Numbered from the stretch's first letter, positions 35,860 to 44,500 are shown. The stretch is DNA of 64,000 nt from Sphingobacterium mizutaii (GCF_900187125.1 NZ_LT906468.1:3906001-3970000), one strand, 5' to 3'. The notes: generated by a model from the sequence alone, not told the origin. Numbers and translations: made by a program.

Positions 35860-36036
35860 CTGTTTTGTGATTTTTTAATAAATACTTGACACAATTAGAT
35901 TATAATAATTCACATTAGGTATTCTGGAACTAAAAATGATAAATGTTGATAACTTTTAAAAACTGTAACTCAAGGTATTACAAATATTACAAAACAGGTT
36001 ATAAACACTTTTTACTCTTCAATATTATTATTACAT

Positions 36037-36044
36037 TAACTTTG
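36037..36044 (+). promoter_or_regulatory. -7 promoter element before dioxygenase gene
   Basis: TAACTTTG matches TAnnTTTG and ends 17 nt before the ATG. A weak T-rich region occupies the -33 position. Confidence 0.5.
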
Positions 36045-36061
36045 CATCAAACAAAAGAAAC

Positions 36062-37024
36062 ATGGCATTAGTAAATATTCCAAGATTAGACTTGACGCAC
36101 TATACCGAGGGCAGTGCTGAACAACGCGAACAATTTGTTGCGGATATTGGCAAGGCATTCAACGAAACGGGATTCGTAACGATCGCCAACCATGGCCTAT
36201 CGCATGAACTGATCGATGAGCTCTATAAAGTAGTGAAAGAATTCTTTGACCAACCTGCAGAAATCAAGGATAAATATGAATTCCCTGAACTAGCTGGACA
36301 GCGTGGCTATACTTCAAAAGGAAAAGAAAAAGCGAAAGACTCGAAAACTCCGGACTTGAAGGAGTTTTGGCAAAGAGGTCAAACGATCGTTGGTGAAGAA
36401 TATTCGAAAGTGGATTTCCCGGATAATCCTGAGGTGAGAGAACTACCAAGATTCAATGCTGTAACTGGGGAGATTTACAAAAAATTGGAAGATGCGGGCC
36501 GTAACTTGCTGAAAGCAATTGCGACTTACCTGGAATTACCTGAAGATTATTTCGAAAAATTCGTGATCAATGGTAACTCTATCTTACGTGCTATCCATTA
36601 CTTCCCAATCGAGAACCCTGATGCAATTCCAGCGGATGCGGTACGCGCAGGTGCTCATGAGGACATCAATTTGATTACCCTATTGATCGGTGCTAGCGCA
36701 GATGGTTTGGAGGTATTGACGAAAGATGGCGAGTGGTTTGCTATCAAAGCAAAAGGTGAAGATATCGTCGTGAATGTAGGTGACATGTTGCAGCGATTGA
36801 CCAACAATAAATTAAAATCGACAACCCACCGTGTCGTAAACCCGCCAAGAGAGTTAATGAAAACTTCAAGATATTCAGTTCCATTCTTCTTGCATCCAAA
36901 ATCAAGCATGAGCTTGGCTTCATTGGATTCATGTATCGACGCAGAACATCCTAAAGCCTACGAAGACTATACAGCAGGCGAATATCTGGATGAGCGATTG
37001 AGAGAGATCGGACTTAAAATGTAA
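36062..37024 (+). CDS. isopenicillin N synthase-like 2-oxoglutarate/Fe(II) dioxygenase
   Basis: The 320-residue protein has the N-terminal DIOX_N segment (FVADIGKAFNETGFVTIANHG) and the double-stranded beta-helix iron site: HEDINLITLLIG (His and Asp), TTHRVVNPP (distal His) and the co-substrate Arg in SRYSVPFFLHP. It would hydroxylate or otherwise oxidise a small molecule; the substrate is not evident. The gene is monocistronic and ends at a heptamer-built hairpin starting 3 nt after the stop. Confidence 0.93.
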   Translation: MALVNIPRLDLTHYTEGSAEQREQFVADIGKAFNETGFVTIANHGLSHELIDELYKVVKEFFDQPAEIKDKYEFPELAGQRGYTSKGKEKAKDSKTPDLKEFWQRGQTIVGEEYSKVDFPDNPEVRELPRFNAVTGEIYKKLEDAGRNLLKAIATYLELPEDYFEKFVINGNSILRAIHYFPIENPDAIPADAVRAGAHEDINLITLLIGASADGLEVLTKDGEWFAIKAKGEDIVVNVGDMLQRLTNNKLKSTTHRVVNPPRELMKTSRYSVPFFLHPKSSMSLASLDSCIDAEHPKAYEDYTAGEYLDERLREIGLKM

Positions 37025-37126
37025 GGAGAGATATGAGTATTGAGATATTAGAAATGGTCATACCTAATAGAATTGACCTTTTTCTATCTCAAATCTCATA
37101 TCTCATATCTATTAATCTCTCCTAAA
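37025..37126. repeat. short heptamer inverted element with terminator hairpin
   Basis: The left arm has GAGATAT, GAGTATT and GAGATAT units (37028-37048) and the right arm has AAATCTC, ATATCTC and ATATCT-type units (37085-37111). A GGTCA/TGACC stem followed by a T-run (37056-37083) lies inside. The outer ends GGAGAGAT and its complement also match, so the whole unit can fold into one long imperfect hairpin between convergent genes. Confidence 0.85.
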
Positions 37127-37889
37127 AAACCCTCACTCCTACTCCAACATTCATAAAGATATTGTGCATATTGAAACTGATGCTTTCGAAGCCAGTTTTC
37201 ATAATGCTGTTGAAGCCGTAGTCAAATTGTGCGGTCGCATAATAACGTTTTGCAAAGTCATATTTCCCTGCAACGCTCATTCCAACATCTACTTTCCTGA
37301 TCTGGCTCTTGAAATCGTAAGCGGCATTTACGATTCCGACTCTTTCTCCAGTGGGCACTTCATCACGGATATAGCCATCAGTTGCCATTCCATAGAATTT
37401 GCGCTGTACAGCCATGGAAACATAGGGACCAGCTTGAAGGCTCCAGCTTGGATTTAATTGATAGGTCGCCATTACAGGGATGGTGAAGTATAGGTTCTCT
37501 ACATTGGTGGAGATATCGCCGTAGTAATAGCCTCTAACATTTTGAGAAGGATCTTCATCCGCATTAAATGTGGTTTTGTAGCCCTTAACGGTAGCCTCTG
37601 TCTTCATTCCTTTTCCTTCAAAGATCAGTCCTGAGCGAATGCCCCATTTATCATCGATGCCATAAGCAACTTTCACTCCTACGAAGAAAGGCAAAGCAGG
37701 TTTGAAACCATTGATCTTGCGGATTTCTACGGGCAAGCCCAAAGGAGAGGCTCCACCAATCTTAGTTCCTAGCTCAGCATCTACTCTAAATTTTCCTTGT
37801 TCTAATGCTTGCGCATTTAGGTTCAAGGCAAAAAATAAACCTAATACACTCAATAGAGCGTATTTTATCTCGATTTTACTTAATCTCAT
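37122..37889 (-). CDS. PorT-family outer membrane beta-barrel protein
   Basis: The 255-residue protein has a signal peptide (cut after LNLNAQA, about residue 27) and amphipathic beta-strand repeats typical of small barrels (GVKVAYGIDDKWGIRSGLIFE, FTIPVMATYQLNPSWSLQAG, and the terminal IFMNVGVGVRVF ending in Phe). It is probably an 8-10-stranded barrel of unknown role. It is encoded one base over the end of the PCMD lipoprotein gene and is likely to be its partner. Confidence 0.87.
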   Translation of the reverse strand: MRLSKIEIKYALLSVLGLFFALNLNAQALEQGKFRVDAELGTKIGGASPLGLPVEIRKINGFKPALPFFVGVKVAYGIDDKWGIRSGLIFEGKGMKTEATVKGYKTTFNADEDPSQNVRGYYYGDISTNVENLYFTIPVMATYQLNPSWSLQAGPYVSMAVQRKFYGMATDGYIRDEVPTGERVGIVNAAYDFKSQIRKVDVGMSVAGKYDFAKRYYATAQFDYGFNSIMKTGFESISFNMHNIFMNVGVGVRVF

Positions 37890-39019
37890 TATCTTACGTT
37901 GATTTTCACTTCATCTACAATTAACTTACTTCCAACAGCTCCTTGGAAAATTGCTCCATTTTTGCTGGAAGAAAGCACTACGGCAATGCTATAACGGTAT
38001 GCGTCGGCATCTCTTTGGCTATATTCTTTCTTGAATTCAAATGGGAGATCAAACTTCACCAAGCCATCCCCTTTTGTTGCAGAAGTTTCCTTCAGTTGTG
38101 CAAGGGCGATGATATGCGGACTAGTCAACACATCTTTGTCATTCAACCAAGTTCTTCCTGCATCCACTTTATCATTTGCAGTAGCTTGCATTAAGGCAAC
38201 ACGATCAAATAATACCGCATAGATATCGCATTCATCAGTTACATTCACTTCTTTGCCATTCATGTCAATTACTTTCTTACCAGGCTCATATTTATAATAA
38301 CCTGTCATAGAAACCGGGATCTTATTGAATGGAAGACCAAAACGGGTTTGGATATCAATGATACTTTTCGTGAACATGGAACCAATAAACAAGTTACCGG
38401 CTGCTATAGGTTTCTTAACCAACGAACCCAAGAAACCAGTAGATTTAGTTTCCAAATAAGCGGCGTATTTACCTGATTGCACATATTTTGCATCATCGGT
38501 GGCTTGTGTTGGGTAAGATTTTTCAGTAGGATTCGAACCAGCGGTCAAGGCAAAACCCGAGTTTCCGGAAGCCCAAAGTTCTTGCTGGATACCTTCGACA
38601 TCCTCATAGAAATAAATCCACTTCTTCTGCTCATCATGCTTGAATAGTTCAAAATCGAACTTTTCAGGAACCGAAGACTCCAATAAGGTCACGGAATACT
38701 GTTTTGTGTACTGTCCATCTTCCGATGTAACCTCATAAAATACAGGGGCAGAAAAATCTTGGACAGAGCCTGCAGCAGGTTGAGAAGTAGCGCCAGGCGT
38801 TAGGTCAAAATCAAGAGCGAATTCCTTTAGATCCACTTTCCCAGGTTTGACATAGATTACAACATTTCTGTTGTTGATGATAGGTTTGACATTAATCAAA
38901 CTATCGGCGATAGAAACCTGAGTAATATCAGCTTCCATGTTTTTCGCCTCGTCTTTAATACAGCTTGAAATAAAGAACACGCCCCCCAATAGGGCCCAAA
39001 TAAATTTTGATTGCGGCAT
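37889..39019 (-). CDS. PCMD domain lipoprotein
   Basis: The 376-residue protein has a lipoprotein signal with lipobox FISSC (Cys about residue 20). A DUF5018-like beta domain follows (INNRNVVIYVKPGKVDLKEF, then VTSEDGQYTKQYSVTL), then a PCMD (putative carbohydrate metabolism) domain (FELWNSG-like WASGNSGFALTAG, then GNLFIGSMFTKSIIDIQTRF and MTGYYKYEPGKKV). Such proteins are exposed on the Bacteroidota surface and may bind glycans. The stop overlaps the barrel gene start by 1 nt. Confidence 0.87.
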   Translation of the reverse strand: MPQSKFIWALLGGVFFISSCIKDEAKNMEADITQVSIADSLINVKPIINNRNVVIYVKPGKVDLKEFALDFDLTPGATSQPAAGSVQDFSAPVFYEVTSEDGQYTKQYSVTLLESSVPEKFDFELFKHDEQKKWIYFYEDVEGIQQELWASGNSGFALTAGSNPTEKSYPTQATDDAKYVQSGKYAAYLETKSTGFLGSLVKKPIAAGNLFIGSMFTKSIIDIQTRFGLPFNKIPVSMTGYYKYEPGKKVIDMNGKEVNVTDECDIYAVLFDRVALMQATANDKVDAGRTWLNDKDVLTSPHIIALAQLKETSATKGDGLVKFDLPFEFKKEYSQRDADAYRYSIAVVLSSSKNGAIFQGAVGSKLIVDEVKINVR

Positions 39020-39260
39020 GTTTTTAACTTACGTATAGTAGATATTCAAATGGGTAGATATCCAAATGATTGGCAAAGATAGAATTATTTGACCCGTTTC
39101 GATTATTTCCGCCAACTATATTACCGTTTGATTCATCTTTTTTACATTAAAAACATGATTCATCATTTCATTCCATAGGTTCATCACAAAAATTTAGGGG
39201 CCATCAAATTCTTCAATATTATTGTGTTAGGAATAAACAAAGGCAGAAAATTGAAAAGCT

Positions 39261-39503
39261 ATGATGTTTTATTATCTAATCCGATTATTGACCAGCATAT
39301 TTGAATTGAACTACCAAAACCAGGCACCTGAGGCACCCTTTCATCCCATTGAATCCTATTTCAATTTACAGGAAGAGTATTCTCAAGGAATCATTCAACT
39401 TATAGATCCCAATCTGGAAATCTTGCCAAATCAGCAGCATGAGTTTCTCAATTTTCCGATTCTTTCGGTCAATTATTCTCAAGAAAAAACCGCTTTAGGC
39501 TAA
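39261..39503 (+). CDS. small hypothetical ORF before the sensor kinase
   Basis: The 80-residue frame has a hydrophobic start (MMFYYLIRLLTSIF) and a polar, Gln/Asn/Pro-rich remainder (NQAPEAPFHPIESYFNLQEE). No family is recognised. It sits 35 nt upstream of the LytS-type kinase gene in the same direction, so it could be the leader gene of that operon. It may also be a chance frame. Confidence 0.4.
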   Translation: MMFYYLIRLLTSIFELNYQNQAPEAPFHPIESYFNLQEEYSQGIIQLIDPNLEILPNQQHEFLNFPILSVNYSQEKTALG

Positions 39504-39538
39504 TACTATTTTCTTTTTTATAATTTTATAATTCGATT

Positions 39539-40609
39539 ATGAATGTAAGCAGCACTAAATCCAACCATAAAATGACCTTCAGGAGATTCATTACTGAATT
39601 CCTTTTTGTTATCGGGATGTCTATAGTATTCTTTATAATCTCACTTACCATACACAGACATTTGGCCATTTTATTCCTTTACGCCCCATTTGGCTACTTG
39701 ATCTATGCTTTGAACAACTTTTCCTTATTGGAGCTATTGGTCAAAAAGAAGATCACTAAAGTGGAGTATGTATTGATAAGCATATTAAGTGCAATCCTTA
39801 TTTTCATCCCATTCCTGATCCTCGTGCAACTTATTCATGGTCGCTACAGCGACAAGATCCTGTTTGTTGGGGCTTTATTTGCCTCAGTAGTGATTCTGGC
39901 GACTTATCTCTACTTTTTTCGGTATCGAGCTGACAAAAAGACCATCGACTACCTGCGAAAAGACTTGGGCAAGACCGCAGCAGAATACAAATTGATGCAA
40001 TCACAGGTTAACCCTCATTTTCTGTTCAATGTAATGAATAGCATCTATGGGATAGCTTTGCAGGAAAATGCTAGCCGTACTGCCGACTCCGTGCAACGAC
40101 TGAGCCAAATGATGCGCTTTCTGATCTTCGAAAACCAACAGGATCAAATCCCCCTTTCTCGCGATTTGAGCTACCTGAAAGAATATATCGCGATCCAAAG
40201 CCTAAGGACAGAGAATGTGCCTAACGTCAAGATTGAGCAGGATATCATTGACAGCCTGGACAGTCTGTATATTGCCCCTATGCTCCTGATCCCCTTTGTG
40301 GAAAATGCTTTCAAGCATGGCATCAGTATGAGTAAACCTTCCTGGATCAAGGTCAATGCGGATGTCGTTGATGGCCAATTGAAGTTCTCCGTTTACAATA
40401 GCATCCACAAAAGTACAGGGACCGACCTGGAAAGGACTAAATCCGGAATAGGATTAGAAAATGTAAAGTCCAGATTGGACCTAACCTATCCAGACCGCTA
40501 TATGCTTGTGATGGAACAAAACCAACAAGAGTATTTTGTGTTTCTGACGATTGATCTCGATGAAGTCCCACATTCGGAAATAGCATCCAAAATCAACGAA
40601 AATGATTAA
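39539..40609 (+). CDS. LytS-type sensor histidine kinase
   Basis: The 356-residue protein has four membrane helices in its first ~125 residues and a short linker helix. The kinase domain follows: phospho-acceptor His160 in SQVNPHFLFNVMNSIYG, N-box PFVENAFKHGIS and G-box GIGLENVKSRLDL. There is no extracytoplasmic sensor domain, so the stimulus probably comes through the membrane helices. Its last 8 nt overlap the LytTR regulator gene, its cognate partner. Confidence 0.94.
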   Translation: MNVSSTKSNHKMTFRRFITEFLFVIGMSIVFFIISLTIHRHLAILFLYAPFGYLIYALNNFSLLELLVKKKITKVEYVLISILSAILIFIPFLILVQLIHGRYSDKILFVGALFASVVILATYLYFFRYRADKKTIDYLRKDLGKTAAEYKLMQSQVNPHFLFNVMNSIYGIALQENASRTADSVQRLSQMMRFLIFENQQDQIPLSRDLSYLKEYIAIQSLRTENVPNVKIEQDIIDSLDSLYIAPMLLIPFVENAFKHGISMSKPSWIKVNADVVDGQLKFSVYNSIHKSTGTDLERTKSGIGLENVKSRLDLTYPDRYMLVMEQNQQEYFVFLTIDLDEVPHSEIASKINEND

Positions 40610-41285
40610 AGCCATTGCCATAGATGATGAACCGATTGCACTAGATATCATTAGAAGATATGCTGATCAGATTCCGTACCTGAATTTAGAAAAGCAATTC
40701 TTGAATGGACTAGAGGCTAAAGAATATCTTCAACAAAATGAGGTGCAATTGCTGTTCTTGGATGTACGTATGCCCGACATCAACGGAATCGACCTTTTCA
40801 AAGGCTTAGAAGAAAAACCACTTGTGATTTTCTCTACTGCCTATTCTGAATATGCCCTATCTGGATTTGAGCTGGAGGCATTAGATTATCTACTGAAGCC
40901 CTATACCTTCGATCGCTTTGAAAAGGCAGTGGTAAGGGCAAAAGAGCTTTTGGAACTGAAGGGTGCCATCGACAATAACCCGACCTTATTTGTCAAGGAT
41001 GGGTACCAAATGATTAAGATTGATTTAAAGGAGGTTTTTGCCCTTCAAGCCGTTGGCAATTATATTAGGTTTATTCTGGAAGGTCGTGAGGTCTTAGCCA
41101 GGATGACCATTAAGGAATTTTTATCCGAATGGGCTGATGATTCCTTTTTACAGGTCCATCGATCTTATATCATCAACATGAACAAGATCAATAAACTCGA
41201 CCGTCATTCTATCTGGATAGAAGACAGGGAGATTCCAATTGGCGGAAGTTATCTGGAAGAAGTAAAGGAAAAGTTTAGGCTTTAG
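40602..41285 (+). CDS. LytTR family response regulator
   Basis: The 227-residue protein has a receiver domain (AIDDEPIALDIIRRYA; phospho-acceptor Asp54 in LLFLDVRMPDINGIDLF; STAYSEYALSGFELEALDYL with the conserved Lys after it) and a C-terminal LytTR DNA-binding domain (EVFALQAVGNYIRFILE; FLQVHRSYIINMNKI). It is the output partner of the overlapping kinase. Its targets are not evident in the window. Confidence 0.95.
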   Translation: MIKAIAIDDEPIALDIIRRYADQIPYLNLEKQFLNGLEAKEYLQQNEVQLLFLDVRMPDINGIDLFKGLEEKPLVIFSTAYSEYALSGFELEALDYLLKPYTFDRFEKAVVRAKELLELKGAIDNNPTLFVKDGYQMIKIDLKEVFALQAVGNYIRFILEGREVLARMTIKEFLSEWADDSFLQVHRSYIINMNKINKLDRHSIWIEDREIPIGGSYLEEVKEKFRL

Positions 41286-41292
41286 CAATCTA

Positions 41293-41649
41293 TCAGGCCA
41301 ATTTTTCGCGATCTTTCTTAGGCAATCCTTGTACGATTAGCTCATAACTATGGTCGATAAGTTCAAATAGTTTTTGGTCATTCAGTTGCCTGTTTGCATG
41401 TACCGTATTCCAATGTTTTTTATTCATATGATAACCAGGTAAAACCGTATGTTCGTATTTCTCCCTTAATTCAACCGCATACTCAGGATCACACTTCACA
41501 TTGAAGCTAAGTTGATCTACCTGATCCAATCCCACCAGAAGAAAGACCTTCCCCAAAACCTTAAAAACCAAAGTATCCGGTCCAAATGGAGTTTCCTCTG
41601 TGCTTTCCCTTTTTGCAATGCAATAATCCCTAAGCTCTTCGATGTTCAT
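41293..41649 (-). CDS. MmcQ/YjbR family protein
   Basis: The 118-residue protein fits the YjbR fold: MNIEELRDYCIAKRESTEETPFG, then TLVFKVLGKVFLLVGLDQ, YHMNKKHWNTVHANRQL and the C-terminal ELIDHSYELIVQGLPKKDRE. Members resemble DNA-binding CyaY-like folds, but function is unproven. It is transcribed alone and converges with the LytTR gene, only 7 nt away. An AGTATTT heptamer array begins just upstream of its start. Confidence 0.9.
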   Translation of the reverse strand: MNIEELRDYCIAKRESTEETPFGPDTLVFKVLGKVFLLVGLDQVDQLSFNVKCDPEYAVELREKYEHTVLPGYHMNKKHWNTVHANRQLNDQKLFELIDHSYELIVQGLPKKDREKLA

Positions 41650-41656
41650 GGGTAGT

Positions 41657-41750
41657 AGTATTTAGTATTTAGTTAAAACAAAATAATGATTTATATCCAT
41701 ATTTATCCATCCCCAAGGTCTAAATACTAAATACTTCCTACTAAAATACT
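41657..41750. repeat. AGTATTT heptamer inverted element
   Basis: The left side has AGTATTT, AGTATTT and AGTTAAA (41657-41677). The right side has AAATACT, AAATACT, TCCTACT and AAAATACT (41722-41750). The 7-bp period and inverted layout match the GAGATRT elements, but the unit sequence is different. It lies between the dnaK terminator and the yjbR-like gene. Confidence 0.8.
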
Positions 41751-41751
41751 A

Positions 41752-41787
41752 AAAAAGGAGTTGCCCATTTCCAGGCAACTCCTTTTT
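41752..41787 (-). terminator. dnaK intrinsic terminator
   Basis: AAAAAGGAGTTGCC (41752-41765) is mirrored by GGCAACTCCTTTTT (41774-41787) with an 8-nt loop, 25 nt after the dnaK stop. Confidence 0.9.
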
Positions 41788-41812
41788 CAATATAAGGGGT
41801 AAACTTAATGTT

Positions 41813-43732
41813 TTATTTAACCTCTTCGAAATCTACGTCTTGCACGTCATCAGCGCCACCACCTTGGTTTCCGCCATTGTTTGCTTGACCAGCATCACCT
41901 TGAGCTTGTTGTTGACCAGCTCCTTGTTGCGATGCAGCGTACATTTCTTCAGATGCAGCACTCCATGCAGCATTTAATTCAGTAGATGCAGTTTCGATTT
42001 CTGCGAAGTTTTTGTCAGCATGTGCTTTTTTCAACTTCTCTAGACCAGATTCGATAGGTGCTTTTTTATCCGCAGAGATTTTATCGCCATATTCTTTCAA
42101 TTGTTTTTCAGTTGAGAAGATCAAGGCATCAGCAGAGTTCAATTTATCTACTTCCTCTTTTACTTTTTTATCCGCTTCCGCATTTGCTTCTGCTTCTTGT
42201 TTCATTTTCTTAACTTCTTCGTCAGATAGACCTGAAGAAGCCTCGATACGAATATTTTGCTCTTTACCAGTAGCCTTGTCGATTGCTGAAACTTTGATGA
42301 TACCGTTCGCATCGATGTCGAATACTACTTCAATTTGAGGGATTCCACGAGGTGCAGGAGGAATGTCTGTCAATTGGAAACGTCCTAAAGTACGGTTCTG
42401 AGCAGCCATTGGTCTTTCACCTTGTAATACATGGATCTCAACAGATGGTTGATTGTCTGACGCGGTAGAGAATACTTCTGATTTACGAGTAGGGATAGTT
42501 GTGTTGGCCTCAATCAATTTGGTCATTACACCACCCATAGTTTCAATACCTAAAGAAAGTGGAGTTACATCTAATAACAACACGTCTTTTACTTCACCAG
42601 TCAATACCCCACCTTGGATTGCAGCACCTAATGCTACTACCTCATCTGGGTTAACACCTTTTGAAGGTTCTTTTCCAAAGAATTTCTTAACAGCATCTTG
42701 GATTGCTGGGATACGAGTTGAACCACCTACTAGGATTACTTCGTCGATATCAGAAGTATTGAATCCTGCATTTTTCAATGCTGTACGGCAAGGTTCGATA
42801 GTGCGTTCGATAAGTGGACCTACTAAGCTTTCAAATTTAGCACGTGATAAAGAACGAACTAAGTGCTTAGGACCAGATCCATCTGCAGTGATATATGGTA
42901 AATTGATCTCTGTAGAAGTAGTGCTTGACAACTCGATTTTCGCTTTCTCAGCAGCATCTTTCAAACGTTGCAATGCCATTGGGTCTTTTCTCAAGTCCAA
43001 TCCACCGTTTTCGTCTGCAAACTCATCAGCTAACCAGTTAATGATTGCGTTATCAAAGTCATCACCACCTAAGTGCGTATCACCATCAGTAGATTTTACT
43101 TCAAATACACCATCACCTAATTCCAATACTGAAACGTCATGGGTACCACCACCACAGTCAAAAACAACGATTTTCATGTCTTTTTCTGCTTTCTCAAGTC
43201 CATACGCTAATGCTGCTGCTGTAGGCTCGTTGATGATACGTTCTACTTTCAAACCTGCAATCTCACCAGCTTCTTTAGTAGCTTGACGCTGTGCGTCATT
43301 AAAATAAGCAGGTACAGTAATTACTGCACGAGAAACTTCTTGTCCTAAGTAATCCTCTGCAGTTTTCTTCATTTTCTGAAGAATCATTGCTGAGATTTCT
43401 TGAGGAGTATATTTACGGTCGCCAATTTCAACACGTGGAGTATCATTGTCGCCTTTTACTACTTTATAAGGAACTTTATCGATTTCGCCTTTAGCTTCAT
43501 TATATGTAACCCCCATGAAACGTTTGATCGAGTAGATCGTGTTCTGTGGATTTGTGATGGCTTGACGTTTTGCTGGATCACCAACCTTGCGTTCCCCGCC
43601 TGCTACGAATGCAACAACTGAAGGAGTTGTACGCTTGCCTTCGTTGTTTGCAATAACTACCGGCTCATTACCTTCCATTACGGCTACACATGAGTTGGTA
43701 GTTCCTAAGTCGATTCCTATAATTTTTGACAT
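41813..43732 (-). CDS. dnaK: molecular chaperone DnaK (Hsp70)
   Basis: The 639-residue chaperone has the N-terminal ATPase ([50 protein letters not shown]) and substrate-binding domain ([19 protein letters not shown]). A helical lid follows, then a Gln/Gly-rich tail ending in [12 protein letters not shown]. It refolds client proteins in the cytosol with DnaJ and GrpE, which are not adjacent here. A sigma-54-like site lies 47-64 nt upstream. The phosphate-1 loop reads DCGGGT where DLGGGT is usual, a change common in Bacteroidota. Confidence 0.99.
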   Translation of the reverse strand: MSKIIGIDLGTTNSCVAVMEGNEPVVIANNEGKRTTPSVVAFVAGGERKVGDPAKRQAITNPQNTIYSIKRFMGVTYNEAKGEIDKVPYKVVKGDNDTPRVEIGDRKYTPQEISAMILQKMKKTAEDYLGQEVSRAVITVPAYFNDAQRQATKEAGEIAGLKVERIINEPTAAALAYGLEKAEKDMKIVVFDCGGGTHDVSVLELGDGVFEVKSTDGDTHLGGDDFDNAIINWLADEFADENGGLDLRKDPMALQRLKDAAEKAKIELSSTTSTEINLPYITADGSGPKHLVRSLSRAKFESLVGPLIERTIEPCRTALKNAGFNTSDIDEVILVGGSTRIPAIQDAVKKFFGKEPSKGVNPDEVVALGAAIQGGVLTGEVKDVLLLDVTPLSLGIETMGGVMTKLIEANTTIPTRKSEVFSTASDNQPSVEIHVLQGERPMAAQNRTLGRFQLTDIPPAPRGIPQIEVVFDIDANGIIKVSAIDKATGKEQNIRIEASSGLSDEEVKKMKQEAEANAEADKKVKEEVDKLNSADALIFSTEKQLKEYGDKISADKKAPIESGLEKLKKAHADKNFAEIETASTELNAAWSAASEEMYAASQQGAGQQQAQGDAGQANNGGNQGGGADDVQDVDFEEVK

Positions 43733-43778
43733 ATCTTGTTGTGTTTTCTTTAATGTTTAATGATTACTTATTCTTTAT

Positions 43779-43796
43779 TAACAACGCTTATGCCAA
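43779..43796 (-). promoter_or_regulatory. candidate sigma-54-type promoter of dnaK
   Basis: On the minus strand the site reads TTGGCATAAGCGTTGTTA, close to the -24/-12 consensus TGGCAY-N5-TTGCW with correct spacing. It would start transcription about 35 nt before the ATG. Confidence 0.45.
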
Positions 43797-43851
43797 ACGG
43801 TTTTATCTGCCTTTGTCATTCCAAAGTCGGAAAAATCTGCAAGGATTTGTC

Positions 43852-43886
43852 ATTTGAGCGTGACATTCTGTCATTTTTTCTCAAAT
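43852..43886. promoter_or_regulatory. nested palindrome between dnaK and thioredoxin-like gene
   Basis: TGACATTCTGTCA (43861-43873) is an inverted repeat enclosed by the outer pair ATTTGAG (43852-43858) and CTCAAAT (43880-43886). It could be an operator in this divergent region. Confidence 0.45.
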
Positions 43887-43924
43887 ATTGGAAATATATG
43901 TATTTTTGGAAAAATTAATCCAAC

Positions 43925-44482
43925 ATGACTTTTGACGAATACCAGAGTTACTTCGAGGATATCTTAAACAATACCGAAAAACACGAAGCATACTCATCTA
44001 ACCCTGACTATTTAAGTTACTCTAAACTCAATTGGTCCAGAATGAACAGATGGTTGAAAAAATTTGAACCATCAGCAGAAATGAAAGTATGCATTGAAAA
44101 CATCAAAGATCCACAACACTGGATCTTAATCACTGAACCTTGGTGTGGGGATGCAGCACACTCCGTAGCTCAGATCTATAAAATCGTAAAGGACAATCCT
44201 TTTATTGACTTAGATATCCAGCTTCGCGATACTGAACCTTATTTAATCGACGATTATTTGACCAATGGAGGAAAATCCATTCCAAAATTGATCATCCGCA
44301 ATGATGTAGGGCATGATAAAGTGGTTTGGGGACCACGTCCAGATGCACTTCAAGAAATCTTCGAAACGCAAAAAGCTGAAGGTAAATCGATGGAGGAAAT
44401 CAAAGAAAATATCCAAAGATGGTACAACGAAGATAAAGGCGTTGAAATCCAAAAAGAATTGACAAAATTATTGTCTGAATAA
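43925..44482 (+). CDS. thioredoxin family protein with WCGD active site
   Basis: The 185-residue cytosolic protein has a thioredoxin-like core (HWILITEPWCGDAAHSVAQI, then IDLDIQLRDTEPYLIDDYLT and the cis-Pro region GGKSIPKLIIRNDVG). The active site is WCGDA, so the second cysteine of CxxC is missing and disulfide exchange by the usual two-cysteine route is unlikely. This variant is common in the family annotated only as thioredoxin-like in Bacillota and Bacteroidota. It is divergent from dnaK. Its terminator has been split by the IS. Confidence 0.9.
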   Translation: MTFDEYQSYFEDILNNTEKHEAYSSNPDYLSYSKLNWSRMNRWLKKFEPSAEMKVCIENIKDPQHWILITEPWCGDAAHSVAQIYKIVKDNPFIDLDIQLRDTEPYLIDDYLTNGGKSIPKLIIRNDVGHDKVVWGPRPDALQEIFETQKAEGKSMEEIKENIQRWYNEDKGVEIQKELTKLLSE

Positions 44483-44500
44483 AAAAAAGCTGCGTTTGCA
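44481..44500 (+). terminator. left half of terminator split by IS insertion
   Basis: A-rich AAAAAAAAGCTGC (44481-44493) and GTTTGCA (44494-44500) precede the element. Joined to 45901-45910 they restore a perfect 13-bp stem with loop GTTT, the former terminator of the thioredoxin-like gene and of the convergent DUF2459 gene. Confidence 0.8.

Noticed and set aside
35887..35907. TTGACA and TATAAT hexamers upstream of the dioxygenase gene
   Set aside because: The spacing is 9 nt, far from 17, and Bacteroidota use a different promoter consensus; a TAACTTTG box lies nearer the gene.
42453..43286. 277-codon plus-strand frame opposite dnaK
   Set aside because: It is a shadow of the highly biased dnaK codon pattern; the translation is Ser/Pro-rich with no fold, and dnaK is certain.
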